Positions 1 through 10,300 of a stretch of DNA of 64,000 nucleotides are shown here, piece after piece. The notes beneath the pieces were generated by a model that saw nothing but the letters and a program-made list of their open reading frames with translations, had not been told where the DNA came from and made no database searches. Positions within the stretch are counted from its first letter, which is position 1; every line of letters begins with the position of its first letter. A program made the translations under genes and the position numbers. The stretch is taken from the NCBI GenBank assembly GCA_016717225.1, contig JADKGB010000002.1, positions 62,001 through 126,000 of the forward strand. Direction: 5' to 3'. Source of the DNA: Flavobacteriales bacterium. GTDB taxonomy: Bacteria > Bacteroidota > Bacteroidia > Flavobacteriales_F > PHOS-HE28.

Positions 1-380
1 GCGCCGTCGCTACCGCCATAGACCGGCATGCTGGTGATCGGCGTGTAGTACGCGATCGCCTGCATCTGTTGATCGATCTGAAGAGCAAGCTCCCGTGTAG
101 GAACAACGATGAGTGCCCGTATGCTCCCATCAACTCTTGGTCTGAACGAGTGGATCACGTCAATGATCGGTAGCAAAAAGGCCGCTGTCTTTCCGGTACC
201 GGTTTGGGCACAAGCGATCAGGTCGCGACCATCGATAGCGGCAGGGATAGCTTGTGCTTGAATGGGAGTGGGCTTGCGGATGCCCATGGCGTCGAGGCCT
301 TGAAGCAATCCTTCATGCAAGCCGAGTGTACGGAAATCGTCAACGACCAAAGGTTCGGTCGGTTCTGTGGAAGGATTCAT
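1..380 (-). CDS. DEAD-box RNA helicase, N-terminal part (cut by window edge)
   Basis: The N-terminal 126 residues of a DEAD-box ATP-dependent RNA helicase; the rest runs off the left edge. Visible motifs in order: the Q-motif region (F16 to the PTPIQ stretch at 37-41), Walker A AQTGTGKT at residues 58-65, motif Ia PTREL at 94-98, and the GG of motif Ib at 122-123. This family unwinds RNA duplexes with ATP in the cytoplasm, in ribosome assembly or mRNA turnover; short-tailed RhlE-type proteins of Bacteroidota start much like this. The ATG at 378-380 is preceded, 15 nt upstream, by a TACTTTCG promoter-like box. It lies 53 nt downstream of the histidine kinase on the same strand. The exact subfamily cannot be told without the C-terminus. 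Confidence 0.9.
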   Translation of the reverse strand, partial: MNPSTEPTEPLVVDDFRTLGLHEGLLQGLDAMGIRKPTPIQAQAIPAAIDGRDLIACAQTGTGKTAAFLLPIIDVIHSFRPRVDGSIRALIVVPTRELALQIDQQMQAIAYYTPITSMPVYGGSDG

Positions 381-395
381 ATAGTGTAAGTCGCG

Positions 396-403
396 CGAAA
401 GTA
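396..403 (-). promoter_or_regulatory. candidate -7 promoter box TACTTTCG for the helicase
   Basis: TACTTTCG reads on the minus strand 15 nt upstream of the helicase start. It fits the Bacteroidota sigma-A -7 consensus TAnnTTTG with one change (TTCG for TTTG), the same variant seen upstream of several other genes in the window. No clear -33 element was identified. Confidence 0.4.
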
Positions 404-433
404 CGCCCCTTGGCCGCGCAAGTGCGGGAAGGC

Positions 434-2341
434 TCAGGAAGCCTTACGCAGCGTACGGTCCTGCACGTCGAAAGTGAGTTGGAAGGTGGTGCCTTCACCT
501 CTCAACAACCGGATGCGACCATCAAGCTGGGTGGCCAGGGTCCTGACCAACTCGGAGCCGAACGAATCGCTGTTGAAGAACTGGTCATGGCCCATGCCCA
601 CACCGTCATCACTGAACAACAGTTCGCACTGGTTTTCGCCCATGCGGCGCATGATGATCGTTATGCGGCCTTGGTCCCGATCCTTGAACGCGTGTTTGGC
701 GGAATTTGTGATCAACTCGTTCAATAGCAGGCTCAAGGGGATCAGGTCCTCCAAATGGGCATGGTCGTATGTGACCGTAAGATCCAACGCGACCTTGCCT
801 GCAAGGCCATAATTCTTCAGCACAGCCTCTCCAAGCGCCAGCGTATGGGCTTTCACGTTGATGCGGTTCAGATCACCGCATCGGTAGATATGTTCATGGA
901 CGAGGGCCATTGACCGCACTCGCCCCTGGCAATCGTTCAGCACTTCTTGCAACGCATCGTTCTCGATATAGGTGCCCTGCATTTTCAGCAAGGTGTTGAC
1001 GATCTGCAAATTGTTCTTCACCCGGTGGTGGATCTCCTTCAATTGAACGTCCTTTTGATCCTCGTTCATCAAGGACTCGGCCAATCGCAAGTTCTGTCTT
1101 TCCAATTCCATGCTCTTCGCTCTGAGCTCCTCAGTTTGTCGAAGCACCACCTGGTTCTTCAACAATGTGCGACGCGTGAGTTTGCGCGTACGCCGAACCA
1201 TCAGGATCAATCCGGATACGGTGATGAGTAGAACGACGAAGCCAAGTATCCAGAATCGCCCAGTGGCTCTTTCCTGTGTGGCGGATTCCTCGTTCGCTTC
1301 AGCGCGTAGACGCATGCTGTCAAGCTCTTCGTTCTTGCGTTGGTTGCTGTAGAGCGCTTGAAGACCAACCATTCGTTCGGCCATGCGTTCATTGAATAGC
1401 GAGTCCCTCAAAGCAGCATGTGCACGATGCATGGCCAGAGCTCCTGAGAGTTCACCCGTGCCCTCGTAAACGCGGCTCATCAACGCGAACAACTTCGGGT
1501 CTTTCGGCAGTTCCGAGTGGTCTTGGCTCAATTTGAACGCTTGGTCCAAATAGTTACGGGCGTTGGCCCAATCGCTCAAAGCGATGTTCGCTTCAGCCAA
1601 GTCTCGCAAAGCCCGTGAGGCGAGAACCGGATCATGGATCTTGCCAAAGACATTATTCGCCCGGGTCAAGACCGGAAGAGCTGCGGAATACTTGCGCTGG
1701 GCGATCAGTGCCTCGCCTTGTCCAAGCCATACAGAAGCCAATCCATAAGGATTGTCATGCGCCGAGTAATAGGCGATTGCATTCTCACTTTGTTGGAGCA
1801 CTTCGCTGAACCTTCCCGCCAGGACCAAGCTATTGATCAGATCAACGATGCCTTTGCCCATCTCGGCGCTATCACCAGTGCTTTTTAACAGGAACAACGC
1901 CTGTCTACGGAACTCTATCGCCTTGTCAAAAGCACCGATGCGTTCATAGGCTTCACATAATGAGCGAAGGTCTTCGGCCAAGCCGCGGGCATCGGAATAT
2001 CGTTCGCTAATGCCCACGATACGGATCGCTGAAACGAGGAACTGATCGTAGGCTCCCGCTCTGTGTTCCAGATCACGCTGCTGGCGCAAGGCCCGAAGCA
2101 ACAATGGCTGGTCGCCCGATCGCTCGGCGAAGGAAACGGCCATGGTCACCTTGGTAAGGCTTTCACCCGGCTGTGCTTTGGCTTGTGCAGCGGCGATGGC
2201 CAAAATGGCTTTCGCACGCGCTACTGACGTAACAGCTCCCTCCACATCCGCGTGAGCACTGTCTTCCTGCCGAGAGGCCATGGCAGGAACAGTTGCCAGG
2301 CCGCAAAGAAGAAAGAGGATGACGATCGGTATGGAACGCAT
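434..2341 (-). CDS. TPR sensor histidine kinase (HisKA_2 type)
   Basis: A 635-residue membrane histidine kinase. A signal peptide (about 1-22) is followed by tetratricopeptide-like helices (about 40-330) placed in the periplasm, one transmembrane helix near 363-382, and then a cytoplasmic HisKA_2 dimerisation domain with the EIHHRVKNN signature, putative phospho-acceptor H438. An HATPase_c domain follows, with an N-box (LLNELITNSAKHA) and a DDGVGMG G-box. The family autophosphorylates on histidine and passes the phosphate to a response regulator. None is encoded next to it, so the partner must lie elsewhere. TPR input domains of this kind are common in Bacteroidota; the signal is unknown. It is upstream of the helicase on the same strand. 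Confidence 0.9.
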   Translation of the reverse strand: MRSIPIVILFLLCGLATVPAMASRQEDSAHADVEGAVTSVARAKAILAIAAAQAKAQPGESLTKVTMAVSFAERSGDQPLLLRALRQQRDLEHRAGAYDQFLVSAIRIVGISERYSDARGLAEDLRSLCEAYERIGAFDKAIEFRRQALFLLKSTGDSAEMGKGIVDLINSLVLAGRFSEVLQQSENAIAYYSAHDNPYGLASVWLGQGEALIAQRKYSAALPVLTRANNVFGKIHDPVLASRALRDLAEANIALSDWANARNYLDQAFKLSQDHSELPKDPKLFALMSRVYEGTGELSGALAMHRAHAALRDSLFNERMAERMVGLQALYSNQRKNEELDSMRLRAEANEESATQERATGRFWILGFVVLLITVSGLILMVRRTRKLTRRTLLKNQVVLRQTEELRAKSMELERQNLRLAESLMNEDQKDVQLKEIHHRVKNNLQIVNTLLKMQGTYIENDALQEVLNDCQGRVRSMALVHEHIYRCGDLNRINVKAHTLALGEAVLKNYGLAGKVALDLTVTYDHAHLEDLIPLSLLLNELITNSAKHAFKDRDQGRITIIMRRMGENQCELLFSDDGVGMGHDQFFNSDSFGSELVRTLATQLDGRIRLLRGEGTTFQLTFDVQDRTLRKAS

Positions 2342-2468
2342 TCTATAAGACTATTGCAAGCCGTATTGATGGATCATGGCGGCCTTCCTACGTGAGGAGC
2401 CCCGACCCGGTTTCGACCATCGCCATACATTGCCTCCCAGCCAAAGCAACAGCTGCGGCGAGCAAAGC

Positions 2469-3206
2469 ATGCGTGTGAGCGTAGAAGTTTGCGTTACGAA
2501 TGTGGATGAAGCCCTTGCGGCCGAGCGCGCAGGTGTCGATTCCGTGGAAGTCTGTTCCTGGTTGGCCTGTGGAGGCTTAACACCCAGCTACGGCTTGGTG
2601 AACACGCTGAAAGAGCACTTGAAATTGATCATGCGGGTACTTGTGCGGCCTACACCAGGTGGTTTCTTCTACAATGACCTTGAACGTCAGGCCATATTGC
2701 GGGACAGTATGCTCATCGGTATTAACGGTATGGCGCTGGTGGCCGGAGGTTTGGACAAGGATGATGATCCAGAACGCGTCTTGCTGAAAGGCATCCTGCT
2801 CGCAGCACCTGATAGCGAGATCACCTTCCACAGGGCCATCGATCGCGCACGCAACCGCGGATCGGCGCTCGACTTGTGCATGCAGCTTGGGGTGCATAGG
2901 GTACTAACCTCCGGTGGGGAAACATTGGCAATGGACGGACTTCGGGAATTGAAACGATCAGTGGAACAGGTGAAGGGTCAATTGAAGATCGCAGCAGCAG
3001 GCGGGATCGATGCGAAGAATGTGGCGGAGATCGTGGAGAAGACCGGCGTGAGCGAAGTGCATTTCTCTGCGCAACGGCCGCGGATGGTCAAAGTGAAGGG
3101 TGCATCCATGAGTTCGGCCAACGCCGGTGTGAACTTCGAAACGGAGCCGGATGTAGCGAAGATCGAAGGGGTGCTCAACGCCCTTTCCAAAGCAGGCTTA
3201 CGATGA
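2469..3206 (+). CDS. cutC: CutC family protein (copper homeostasis / TIM barrel)
   Basis: 245 residues matching the CutC family: the N-terminal EVCV...AGVDSVEVC segment, the VRPTPGGFFY region and HRAIDRA are family signatures. CutC proteins are cytoplasmic TIM barrels historically linked to copper tolerance; their biochemical activity is not settled. The start at 2469 is chosen because the MRVSVEVC beginning is the conserved family N-terminus; an upstream in-frame extension to 2376 is not family-like. The stop overlaps the start of the following beta-mannosidase as ATGA (3203-3206), indicating translational coupling. Confidence 0.9.
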   Translation: MRVSVEVCVTNVDEALAAERAGVDSVEVCSWLACGGLTPSYGLVNTLKEHLKLIMRVLVRPTPGGFFYNDLERQAILRDSMLIGINGMALVAGGLDKDDDPERVLLKGILLAAPDSEITFHRAIDRARNRGSALDLCMQLGVHRVLTSGGETLAMDGLRELKRSVEQVKGQLKIAAAGGIDAKNVAEIVEKTGVSEVHFSAQRPRMVKVKGASMSSANAGVNFETEPDVAKIEGVLNALSKAGLR

Positions 3207-3922
3207 ATGCGCTGCAAGCCGCAGGCCATAGGCTTCAGGCTGAATTCGGGGTCGCCACGCCAAGTGCAACGAGCCAACGTCGCAGGGTAGCGCAGCGCAG
3301 CTTGTGGCTTGCGGCTTTCGGCCTGTGGCAATTCGCGGCACTCGCGCAGGAATCCCACATCCCGCTGAACGACGGCTGGCAGTTCCAACAAGTAGGGAAG
3401 GAGCAGTGGTACACCGCCGAAGTGCCAGGTGTGGTTCAAACGGACCTGCTGCGCAACGGCCTGATCCCCGACTTCTACAAGGGCAGCAACATCGACAGCG
3501 TGCAGTGGATCGAGAACGAGGATTGGATCTACAAGCGCACCATCGTCGCGACAGGCTCGCTGCTGAAGCACGGGCACGTTGATCTCGTCTTCAAAGGGCT
3601 GGACACCTTCGCGGAGGTCTACCTGAACGACTCGTTGCTCGGCAAGGCGGACAACATGTTCCGGACCTGGGAATGGCCGATCAAGGATCTCTTGAAACCG
3701 GGGGCGAACGAGCTGAAGGTCATCTTCCGCAGCCCGATCAAGGAAGGGGTGAAGCTGCGCGATGCGTATGGCATCCAACTTCCGCACGACAATGATCCCA
3801 GCGGTGTGAGCCCCTACATCCGCAAGGCGGCCTACCAGTTCGGTTGGGATTTCTGCCCGCGGTTGGTCACGAGCGGGATCTGGCAGGGGGTGGAGTTGAG
3901 GGGTGGAGCACAGCTAGGATAG
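3203..3922 (+). CDS. beta-mannosidase N-terminal fragment
   Basis: The first open fragment (239 codons) of the broken beta-mannosidase. Residues 1-45 include a hydrophobic export signal ending near FAALAQE; residues about 50-235 form the GH2 sugar-binding jelly roll, with GWQF, WIYKR, LVFKGLDTFAEVYLN and WDFCPR all typical. The natural frame ends about residue 233; the last residues before the stop come from the shifted frame. On its own it lacks the catalytic barrel and cannot be active. Confidence 0.6.
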   Translation: MNALQAAGHRLQAEFGVATPSATSQRRRVAQRSLWLAAFGLWQFAALAQESHIPLNDGWQFQQVGKEQWYTAEVPGVVQTDLLRNGLIPDFYKGSNIDSVQWIENEDWIYKRTIVATGSLLKHGHVDLVFKGLDTFAEVYLNDSLLGKADNMFRTWEWPIKDLLKPGANELKVIFRSPIKEGVKLRDAYGIQLPHDNDPSGVSPYIRKAAYQFGWDFCPRLVTSGIWQGVELRGGAQLG

Positions 3923-4353
3923 TGAGGTCGTATGTCATTGCTCATACAGCATGAACGCGGAATTCGCTTTTAGTGGGTTCGAACGGGATTTTTTGTCGCC
4001 AAGATCTGCCTTCCTTCAATGGTAAAAGGGTATATGATTCCGGCAGCTCATGGACAGATGACGTGGTTCAAACTCATCCACAATGTTGCACCCGGTCACC
4101 CTTCACTCAAACATGAGCGGTTGGTATCCCGCATGGGTTGGCAACCAAATTGGGAAACGCTGGTCGAAGCAAGAAATGGTCAGGGTTTGCCAAGTTGGGA
4201 TGCCCCGGAGATCTTTCAAGTTGGGAGCAAGAGATTGGGCTTTCGCAAGGTCGGGTTGAACCAGCCAAGGACAGTACAGGGTCACAGCTTTTTATTTCCA
4301 GATAAACGACAAGGGCATCTTCTTGAAGGGATGCGAATCTCGTACCGCCAAGT

Positions 4354-5286
4354 ATGCTCTTACTGAATGCAGGCGATAGTGCTTGGATGTCGGTCGCAAG
4401 CATCATGCAGGCGCGCATGAACATGGTGCGCGTGTGGGCAGGTGGCGTTTATCCTCCCGAAGCGTTCTTGGATGCTTGTGATACTGCTGGAATTCTTGTG
4501 TGGCAGGATCTCATGTTCGCGAATATGGTTCCTGCGGAAGGCAAATTCCTGGAAAATGTACGTGGTGAGATTCGCGATGTCGTAGCTCGGTTGCTGAAGC
4601 ACCCTTCAGTAGTCCTTTTCTGCGGGGACAACGAATTGAGCGTTGCATGGAAGAACTGGGGCTGGCAAGAGCGATATGACCTGCACGGTGATGATTCGAT
4701 CCGGATTGAAAACATGAATGATATCCATTTTGCACAAGACTTGGCAACGACCGCAACATTATCTGGTATTGAGTTCACCCCCACATCCCCCCTCAGCAAC
4801 TGGGGCAACGCCGAAGGCCTGAAGAGCGGCGACCTCCACTACTGGGGTGTCTGGCACGGCGACAGCGCCTTCAGTTCGTTCAAGAACAACGTGGGCCGCT
4901 TCGTGAGCGAGTACGGCTTCCAGAGCTACCCGGACAGCGCGCTGCTCTCGCACTACATCGATCCGAAGGAACTCTACCTCGGCAGCCCGGCGATGAAGCG
5001 GATGCAACGCAGCTACAAGACCGACAAGCCGATCTGGGACGCCATCAAACGCGAGCTGGGCAAAGAGCCGAAGACCTTGGGCGAGTTCATCGAGGACAGT
5101 CAGGAAGTGCAGGCCAAGGCCTACCGCATGGCCATCGAAGCGCACATGGCCGCGCAGCCGCATTGCATGGGCACGCTCTTCTGGCAGTTGAACGATTGCT
5201 GGCCCGGGCCCAGTTGGAGTTTGATCGATTTTGAAGGAAAATGGAAGCCCGGTATGTACGAGGTGCAACGTCTGTATGGGCGATGA
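4354..5286 (+). CDS. beta-mannosidase catalytic-domain fragment
   Basis: A 310-codon fragment carrying most of the GH2 (beta/alpha)8 barrel. NMVRVWAGGVYPPEAF, LVWQDLMFAN, the catalytic acid/base motif FCGDNELS and the nucleophile-region FVSEYGFQS are all visible. The ATG at 4354 is internal to the ancestral protein (it follows KGANLVPPS), so it is a fragment and not a natural start. Base composition changes sharply near 4785: about 42% G+C in 4681-4740 against about 68% in 4801-4860. This suggests recombination between divergent alleles or a chimeric assembly. Confidence 0.6.
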   Translation: MLLLNAGDSAWMSVASIMQARMNMVRVWAGGVYPPEAFLDACDTAGILVWQDLMFANMVPAEGKFLENVRGEIRDVVARLLKHPSVVLFCGDNELSVAWKNWGWQERYDLHGDDSIRIENMNDIHFAQDLATTATLSGIEFTPTSPLSNWGNAEGLKSGDLHYWGVWHGDSAFSSFKNNVGRFVSEYGFQSYPDSALLSHYIDPKELYLGSPAMKRMQRSYKTDKPIWDAIKRELGKEPKTLGEFIEDSQEVQAKAYRMAIEAHMAAQPHCMGTLFWQLNDCWPGPSWSLIDFEGKWKPGMYEVQRLYGR

Positions 5287-5360
5287 GCGTCATCAACAGT
5301 CGAGTCAAGTATCCCGGCGATATCGTTCCTTAGCAGATCATCGACAAACACTCGAGCTGC

Positions 5361-7253
5361 ATGATCCAATATCGACTCCTGTTCGGAACACTTTGTACCG
5401 CTTTTTTCATTGCTTCTGTTCATGACGTGCACGGCCAATGCACCAATACAGCATTGTATCCGTCGAATTTCGTCACTCCGATCAGTTCGGGCCAGGTAAC
5501 AACCATTTCAGGTTGCAGTTGGCAAACAGAGTACTCGCACATCATTGATGTTATTGCTGGCGTGGATTATGAGTTCACGATCTCGGATACATCGTTCATC
5601 ACCGTGCATCAAGGCACGTTCGATGGCCCTGTCCTGGGTTTTGGGCAATCCCCGCTGACCATTTCGACAACGACCAACGAGGACTTGTTCCCCCATTGGA
5701 ATACGGACAGCAATTGCGGCGGAGCCCAGAACTGTTTGACCACCACCGTGCAGTTGATCCTCGACTGCACAGCTCCATTGGCTGCAGTGGCCCCGGTCTT
5801 GATTGATTGTGAATCAGGCCAATTCACCTTGAATGTGTCCGTATCCAGTTTGGGGTCCAGTGCCAATTTGGAGATCGCGAACAACGCTGGCGTAGCGTCC
5901 ACCTTCACCAGCGCCCCGGGCACCTTTGCCCTTGGGCCATTTCCTATCGATGTGCCGGTGGCGCTAACTCTGGTGCACGACCAGAACCCTCTATGCAACG
6001 TGCCATTGGGAAGTTTCGTGAACAGTCCGTGCATCATCCCGGTGGAGTGTTCGAACCCACTATCGGAATCGTATTGTTATGTTGATTTCGACGCGCATTT
6101 CTGGCTCTACCAGAATACGGGCACAGAACCGTTGGCGATCATCTTTTCGGCTGGCTCCATTGAGAATGTGGCCTATGACCATTTGGCGATCTATGATGGT
6201 GTGGACAATACCGCCCCGCTGCTGTGGGCGCACACGAGCTCTGGTTCATTCGATCTGACTGGTCTTGTAACAGTGAGCACGGGATCGGCGATCTACATGG
6301 AAATGACATCGGATGTATCCATCGCTTGTGGATCGGGCCAAGCCGAGTGGTTCTGGACCGTTGGTTGTTTGGATTGCGCTCTTCCTGTGGCTGCGTTCAC
6401 GTTGGTTGAGGACTGCCAGCACAACGCGTACAACATCGCAGTGAATGTGACCAACACAGGCTCCGCCCAAGACGTGCGTCTCGTGAATTCCTGGTCCAAT
6501 GACACGTTGAACGCTGTGGGCTTGGGCACAACTTCCGTGGGCCCCATCCCGGTAGGCCAAACAGCACATGTTTCCGTGCTGAACGGAGAGAACGAATTGT
6601 GCCGGATCACCAGCCCCGATTTTTTCCTGCCTGTGAATGCATGTGTGATCACTGCGTGTGAGTCGATCGGCGTGGAATACTGCTACGCCAATGCGGACAC
6701 GGCCTGGTTCATCTACCAAAGCGGGACCAACATTCCCGTCACCATCAGCTTTGCATACGGCCAGCTTTTACCGAACGACAACATCTTGTTGTACAACGGC
6801 CTGAACACATCCGCGCAACTGGTATACCTGGGCAATCAGAACGGTCAGATCGGAGGATTGGCACTATCGAGCAACAACACGGACAATGCACTCACGTTGA
6901 AAGTGGCCAGCAATGGATCGGGATCATGTGCGACTGGTGAGGCCACGCAGCAGATCTATTGGACCGTTGGTTGTGGGCTGGTAGGGGAGGCCGAGCGGTC
7001 CACTGATGAGTTTGCTGTTTTTCCTAACCCGACCAGCGGCGAGCTTTTCATTCGCCCATCGGAAATGATCAATGGATCCGTGCTCCTTGAAGTGTTCGAT
7101 GTAGCGGGCCGCTCGGTCATGAAAGAACAGTTCAATGCCATCTCCGGATCGAATTTCACCGCGGATCTGGGTGGCTTGATGAATGGTCACTATTCCATTC
7201 GGATCTCTTCTCTTGAAGGTTTTTTTGAAGAGACCATTCAGATCGTTCGATGA
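5361..7253 (+). CDS. T9SS type A cargo with two CUB-like modules
   Basis: A 630-residue secreted protein, first of three tandem paralogues. Signal peptide about 1-25 (cleavage near VHGQC), then a conserved N-terminal domain (CTNTALYPS to about 130) shared by all three copies. It then alternates Cys-rich spacer domains with two CUB-like beta-sandwich modules, beginning near residues 230 (CSNPLSESYCY) and 432 (CESIGVEYCY) and each closing with TVGCLDC or a variant. The end (about 550-630) is a type A T9SS sorting domain starting near FPNPTSGEL and ending in a QIVR tail. Surface attachment or secretion through the outer membrane is expected; the function is unknown, perhaps adhesion. It begins 74 nt after the broken mannosidase. 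Confidence 0.85.
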   Translation: MIQYRLLFGTLCTAFFIASVHDVHGQCTNTALYPSNFVTPISSGQVTTISGCSWQTEYSHIIDVIAGVDYEFTISDTSFITVHQGTFDGPVLGFGQSPLTISTTTNEDLFPHWNTDSNCGGAQNCLTTTVQLILDCTAPLAAVAPVLIDCESGQFTLNVSVSSLGSSANLEIANNAGVASTFTSAPGTFALGPFPIDVPVALTLVHDQNPLCNVPLGSFVNSPCIIPVECSNPLSESYCYVDFDAHFWLYQNTGTEPLAIIFSAGSIENVAYDHLAIYDGVDNTAPLLWAHTSSGSFDLTGLVTVSTGSAIYMEMTSDVSIACGSGQAEWFWTVGCLDCALPVAAFTLVEDCQHNAYNIAVNVTNTGSAQDVRLVNSWSNDTLNAVGLGTTSVGPIPVGQTAHVSVLNGENELCRITSPDFFLPVNACVITACESIGVEYCYANADTAWFIYQSGTNIPVTISFAYGQLLPNDNILLYNGLNTSAQLVYLGNQNGQIGGLALSSNNTDNALTLKVASNGSGSCATGEATQQIYWTVGCGLVGEAERSTDEFAVFPNPTSGELFIRPSEMINGSVLLEVFDVAGRSVMKEQFNAISGSNFTADLGGLMNGHYSIRISSLEGFFEETIQIVR

Positions 7254-7326
7254 TAGCGTGCTGGAGCAGAACCTGTCATTTGAAACACTTAGCCTTTATC
7301 TCTGCTTCAAATAGAACTGACTTGAA

Positions 7327-10300
7327 ATGATCACACACCCGCAACTCTTCAAGGTCGCTTTTGCTGCGTCACTGTTACTGTTCGTTGGCGAAAGCACAGC
7401 GCAGTGTACCAATACGTCTTTGTATCCTTCGCAGGCAATAATACCGAATGCGGGCGGGGCCATCACGACCATTTCTACGTGCAACTTCCAAACGGAATAT
7501 GCGCGGATCACGGGCATTGTTGCAGGTTCGAACTACCAGTTCACTATTTCCGATGGCAGTTTCATCACGGTACACAAGGGTACTTTCAACGGCCCTGTGC
7601 TGGGCTTCGGTGTTTCACCCTTGAACATATTGGGTGCCACCGGTGAAGACCTCTTCGCGCACTGGAACACGAACAATGCTTGTGGAACAGCGCAGAACTG
7701 CCTTTTGACCACGGTTCAGCGCTTTTTGGATTGCCTGCCACCCCAGTCCACTGTTCTGGTTACGAACGATTGCCCCAACGAGCAGTTTTTCGTTGACGTG
7801 AATGTCCTGAATACCGGTGATGCGCCAACCGTTGCCTTGACATACACGGTTAACGGGGGCGCTCCTGTTACGCAACCGGGATTATCAGCTGGTGCGTACC
7901 AACTCGGGCCTTTCGCGGATCTATCGGTGATCGATCTGACTGTGGAGCACAGTGAGGACAGCAGTTGCAATGTGAGTTTTCTGGATCTTACCAATGATCC
8001 ATGTGGTATTGTCAGTTGCGGCCCGGATACGTACACGCACTGCTACGGCAATAGCGAGAATTACGTGCAGACGTACCAGGGGAACTCCACCTTTCCACTA
8101 CGCCTGATCTTCAACAGTGGAAACGTCTCCGGGTCAGGCAACGATATGCTTGTGATCCGTGATGGCTTGAGCATTACCGATCCGGTCCTTTTCTCAGGTG
8201 TGGGTAATGCGGGCAACCTGACCGGGGTCACCGTGCTTTCAACGAATCCTGATCATGCGCTTACGCTCACCATGACCTCGAACAGCAGCTTCAGCTGTGC
8301 CGATGGTGGGGTTTCTCCTCCTTGGAACTACACGGTTGGTTGTTTGGACTGTACGGCGCCCTTGGCAACTGCGGGTAATGTGATTACGAATTGCGCCTCG
8401 CAGTCGTTTACCGTTCAGGTGAACGTTTCGAATATGGGATCAGCAACGAATTTGTCGATCACCAACAACGTGGGTGCACCATCCACTGTGGTATCTGCCA
8501 CCGGAACATATACGGTAGGTCCATTCCCAGTGGGCAGTGCGGCTCTCCTCACCTTGGTGAATTCGGAGAACGCGCTCTGCAACCTGGCGTTGGGAAGCTT
8601 CATCAATTCGTTCTGCGCTGTTGAGATCACCTGCGGCGAACCACCCATTGAAGCATCCTACTGCTATGATGACTCGGATTCTGAAGCCTGGCTTTACCAG
8701 AACACCGGCTCTGAGTCACTGGCTTTGCTTTTTTCCGCTGGTAGCATTGAGAGTGTGTCATTTGACCAGTTGGTGATCTATGACGGTGTGAACAACCAGG
8801 CACCTGTCCTATGGCAGCACACCGGTGGGAATGAACAACTGGCTGGTGTGCTCGCGATCAGCACTGGAACATCCATTTTCATGGAGATGAGTTCGGATAA
8901 TTCTATTTCATGCGGCGCAGGAAGTACGCAGATCACGGAATGGTTCTGGACCGTTGGTTGCTTGGATTGCACACAACCAGTATCCACGTACGAGGTAGTG
9001 CTCGATTGCGATAGCAGCCAGTTCTACATCGCTACGAACATTACATCCTTGGGTTCGGATACAACACCAACCATCACCAATACCGGGGGGGCTCCGTCCA
9101 TACCCGTTTCCTCCACGGGAACATACAATGTCGGCCCCTTCCCAGCGGGCGCAACAGTGCGTGTGGATGTGGTTTCGGATGAGAATTCGCTATGTAGCGT
9201 TCATTCTCCCTTCCTCACGAGCGCCCCGTGCCCATTGATCGGTTGCGGTCCTTACCAATTCAATCTGTGTTACGGCGATGGTATGGACACGACGGTGGTA
9301 TACCAGAGTGGTGGATCGTTCCCGATCGCGGTGTATTTCAACGCGGGCCAGCTCGATCTGTTCGGTGATAATGTCATCGTGTACGACGGCCCGGATTTCC
9401 AAGCTCCGGTGTTGTTCAACGGTAACAATAACGGTGATCTGAGCGGATTGATCTTTACAAGTGCGAACCCTGAGAATGCGCTATGTCTGAGGTTTACGTC
9501 CGACTTTTTCGAGAGCTGTGGTGATGGTTCCTTCCAAACGCCTTGGAATTGGAGCGTGAGTTGTTTGGATTGTACCAACCCGTCCGCAACATTCGAAGTT
9601 GTTCCTGATTGCCTGCACCACAGCTACAACATCGCAGTAGACGTTTCCAATCTTGGTTCGGCCTCCGACCTGCGTATAACCGATTCTTGGACCATGGACA
9701 CGTTGATCGCAGTCGGGATAGGGACCACGATCGTTGGTCCAATTCCCGTGGATGAGGTTGCTCACGTTACGGTGCTGAACAGCCTGAACCCGTTGTGCCG
9801 GGTGAATAGCGATGAGTTCTTCTATCCTGCGGAGAACTGTGTGGTCACCGCCTGTGATCCGCTTGGTGTGGAGTATTGCTACACCAATTCTGATACAGCT
9901 TGGTTCGTGTATCAAAGCGGCATGAGCGTGCCCGTTACCATCAGTTTTGGATTTGGGCAACTGCTTTCCAACGATAATATCCAGTTGTACAATGGCATCG
10001 ATGCTTCGGCACAGCTGGTGTACCAGGGAAATGCTGGCGGACAAGTGGGAGGATTGGCACTTTCCAGCAGCAATCCGGACAATGCGCTTACCATGAAGAT
10101 CGGCAGCAACGCAACGGGTTCCTGCGCCACCGGAGAGGCCTCACCGTCGCTTTATTGGACTGTGGGATGTGGGTTGGTAGGAGAAACAGAGAACGGGTTC
10201 ATCGGCTTCAGCATCTTTCCCAATCCGGCCGGCGCGGAATTTTACATCCGACCATCAACCGAGGTATCCGGGCCAGCGAACCTTGAGGTTTTTGACGTAA

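Larger units (their letters stand above)
3203..5286 (+). pseudogene. beta-mannosidase (GH2), multiply frameshifted
   Basis: A secreted GH2 beta-mannosidase whose reading frame is broken several times. Intact N-terminal part 3203-3895: signal-like segment, jelly-roll domain, then SGIWQGVELRG. Frame then shifts at a G run near 3899-3904, where one more G would restore GWSTARIVRS. Between 3923 and 4370 conserved pieces appear in alternating frames: GLRKVGLNQ-like near 4240, FYFQINDKGIFLKG near 4290-4330, ANLVPP near 4335-4353. From 4354 the TIM barrel runs in one frame to 5286, with NMVRVWAGG, a GDNE catalytic acid/base motif and FVSEYGFQS. The C-terminal Ig-like domain usual in ~850-residue homologues is missing. 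It starts ATGA-coupled to cutC. Either a decaying gene or a poorly resolved assembly stretch. Confidence 0.8.
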
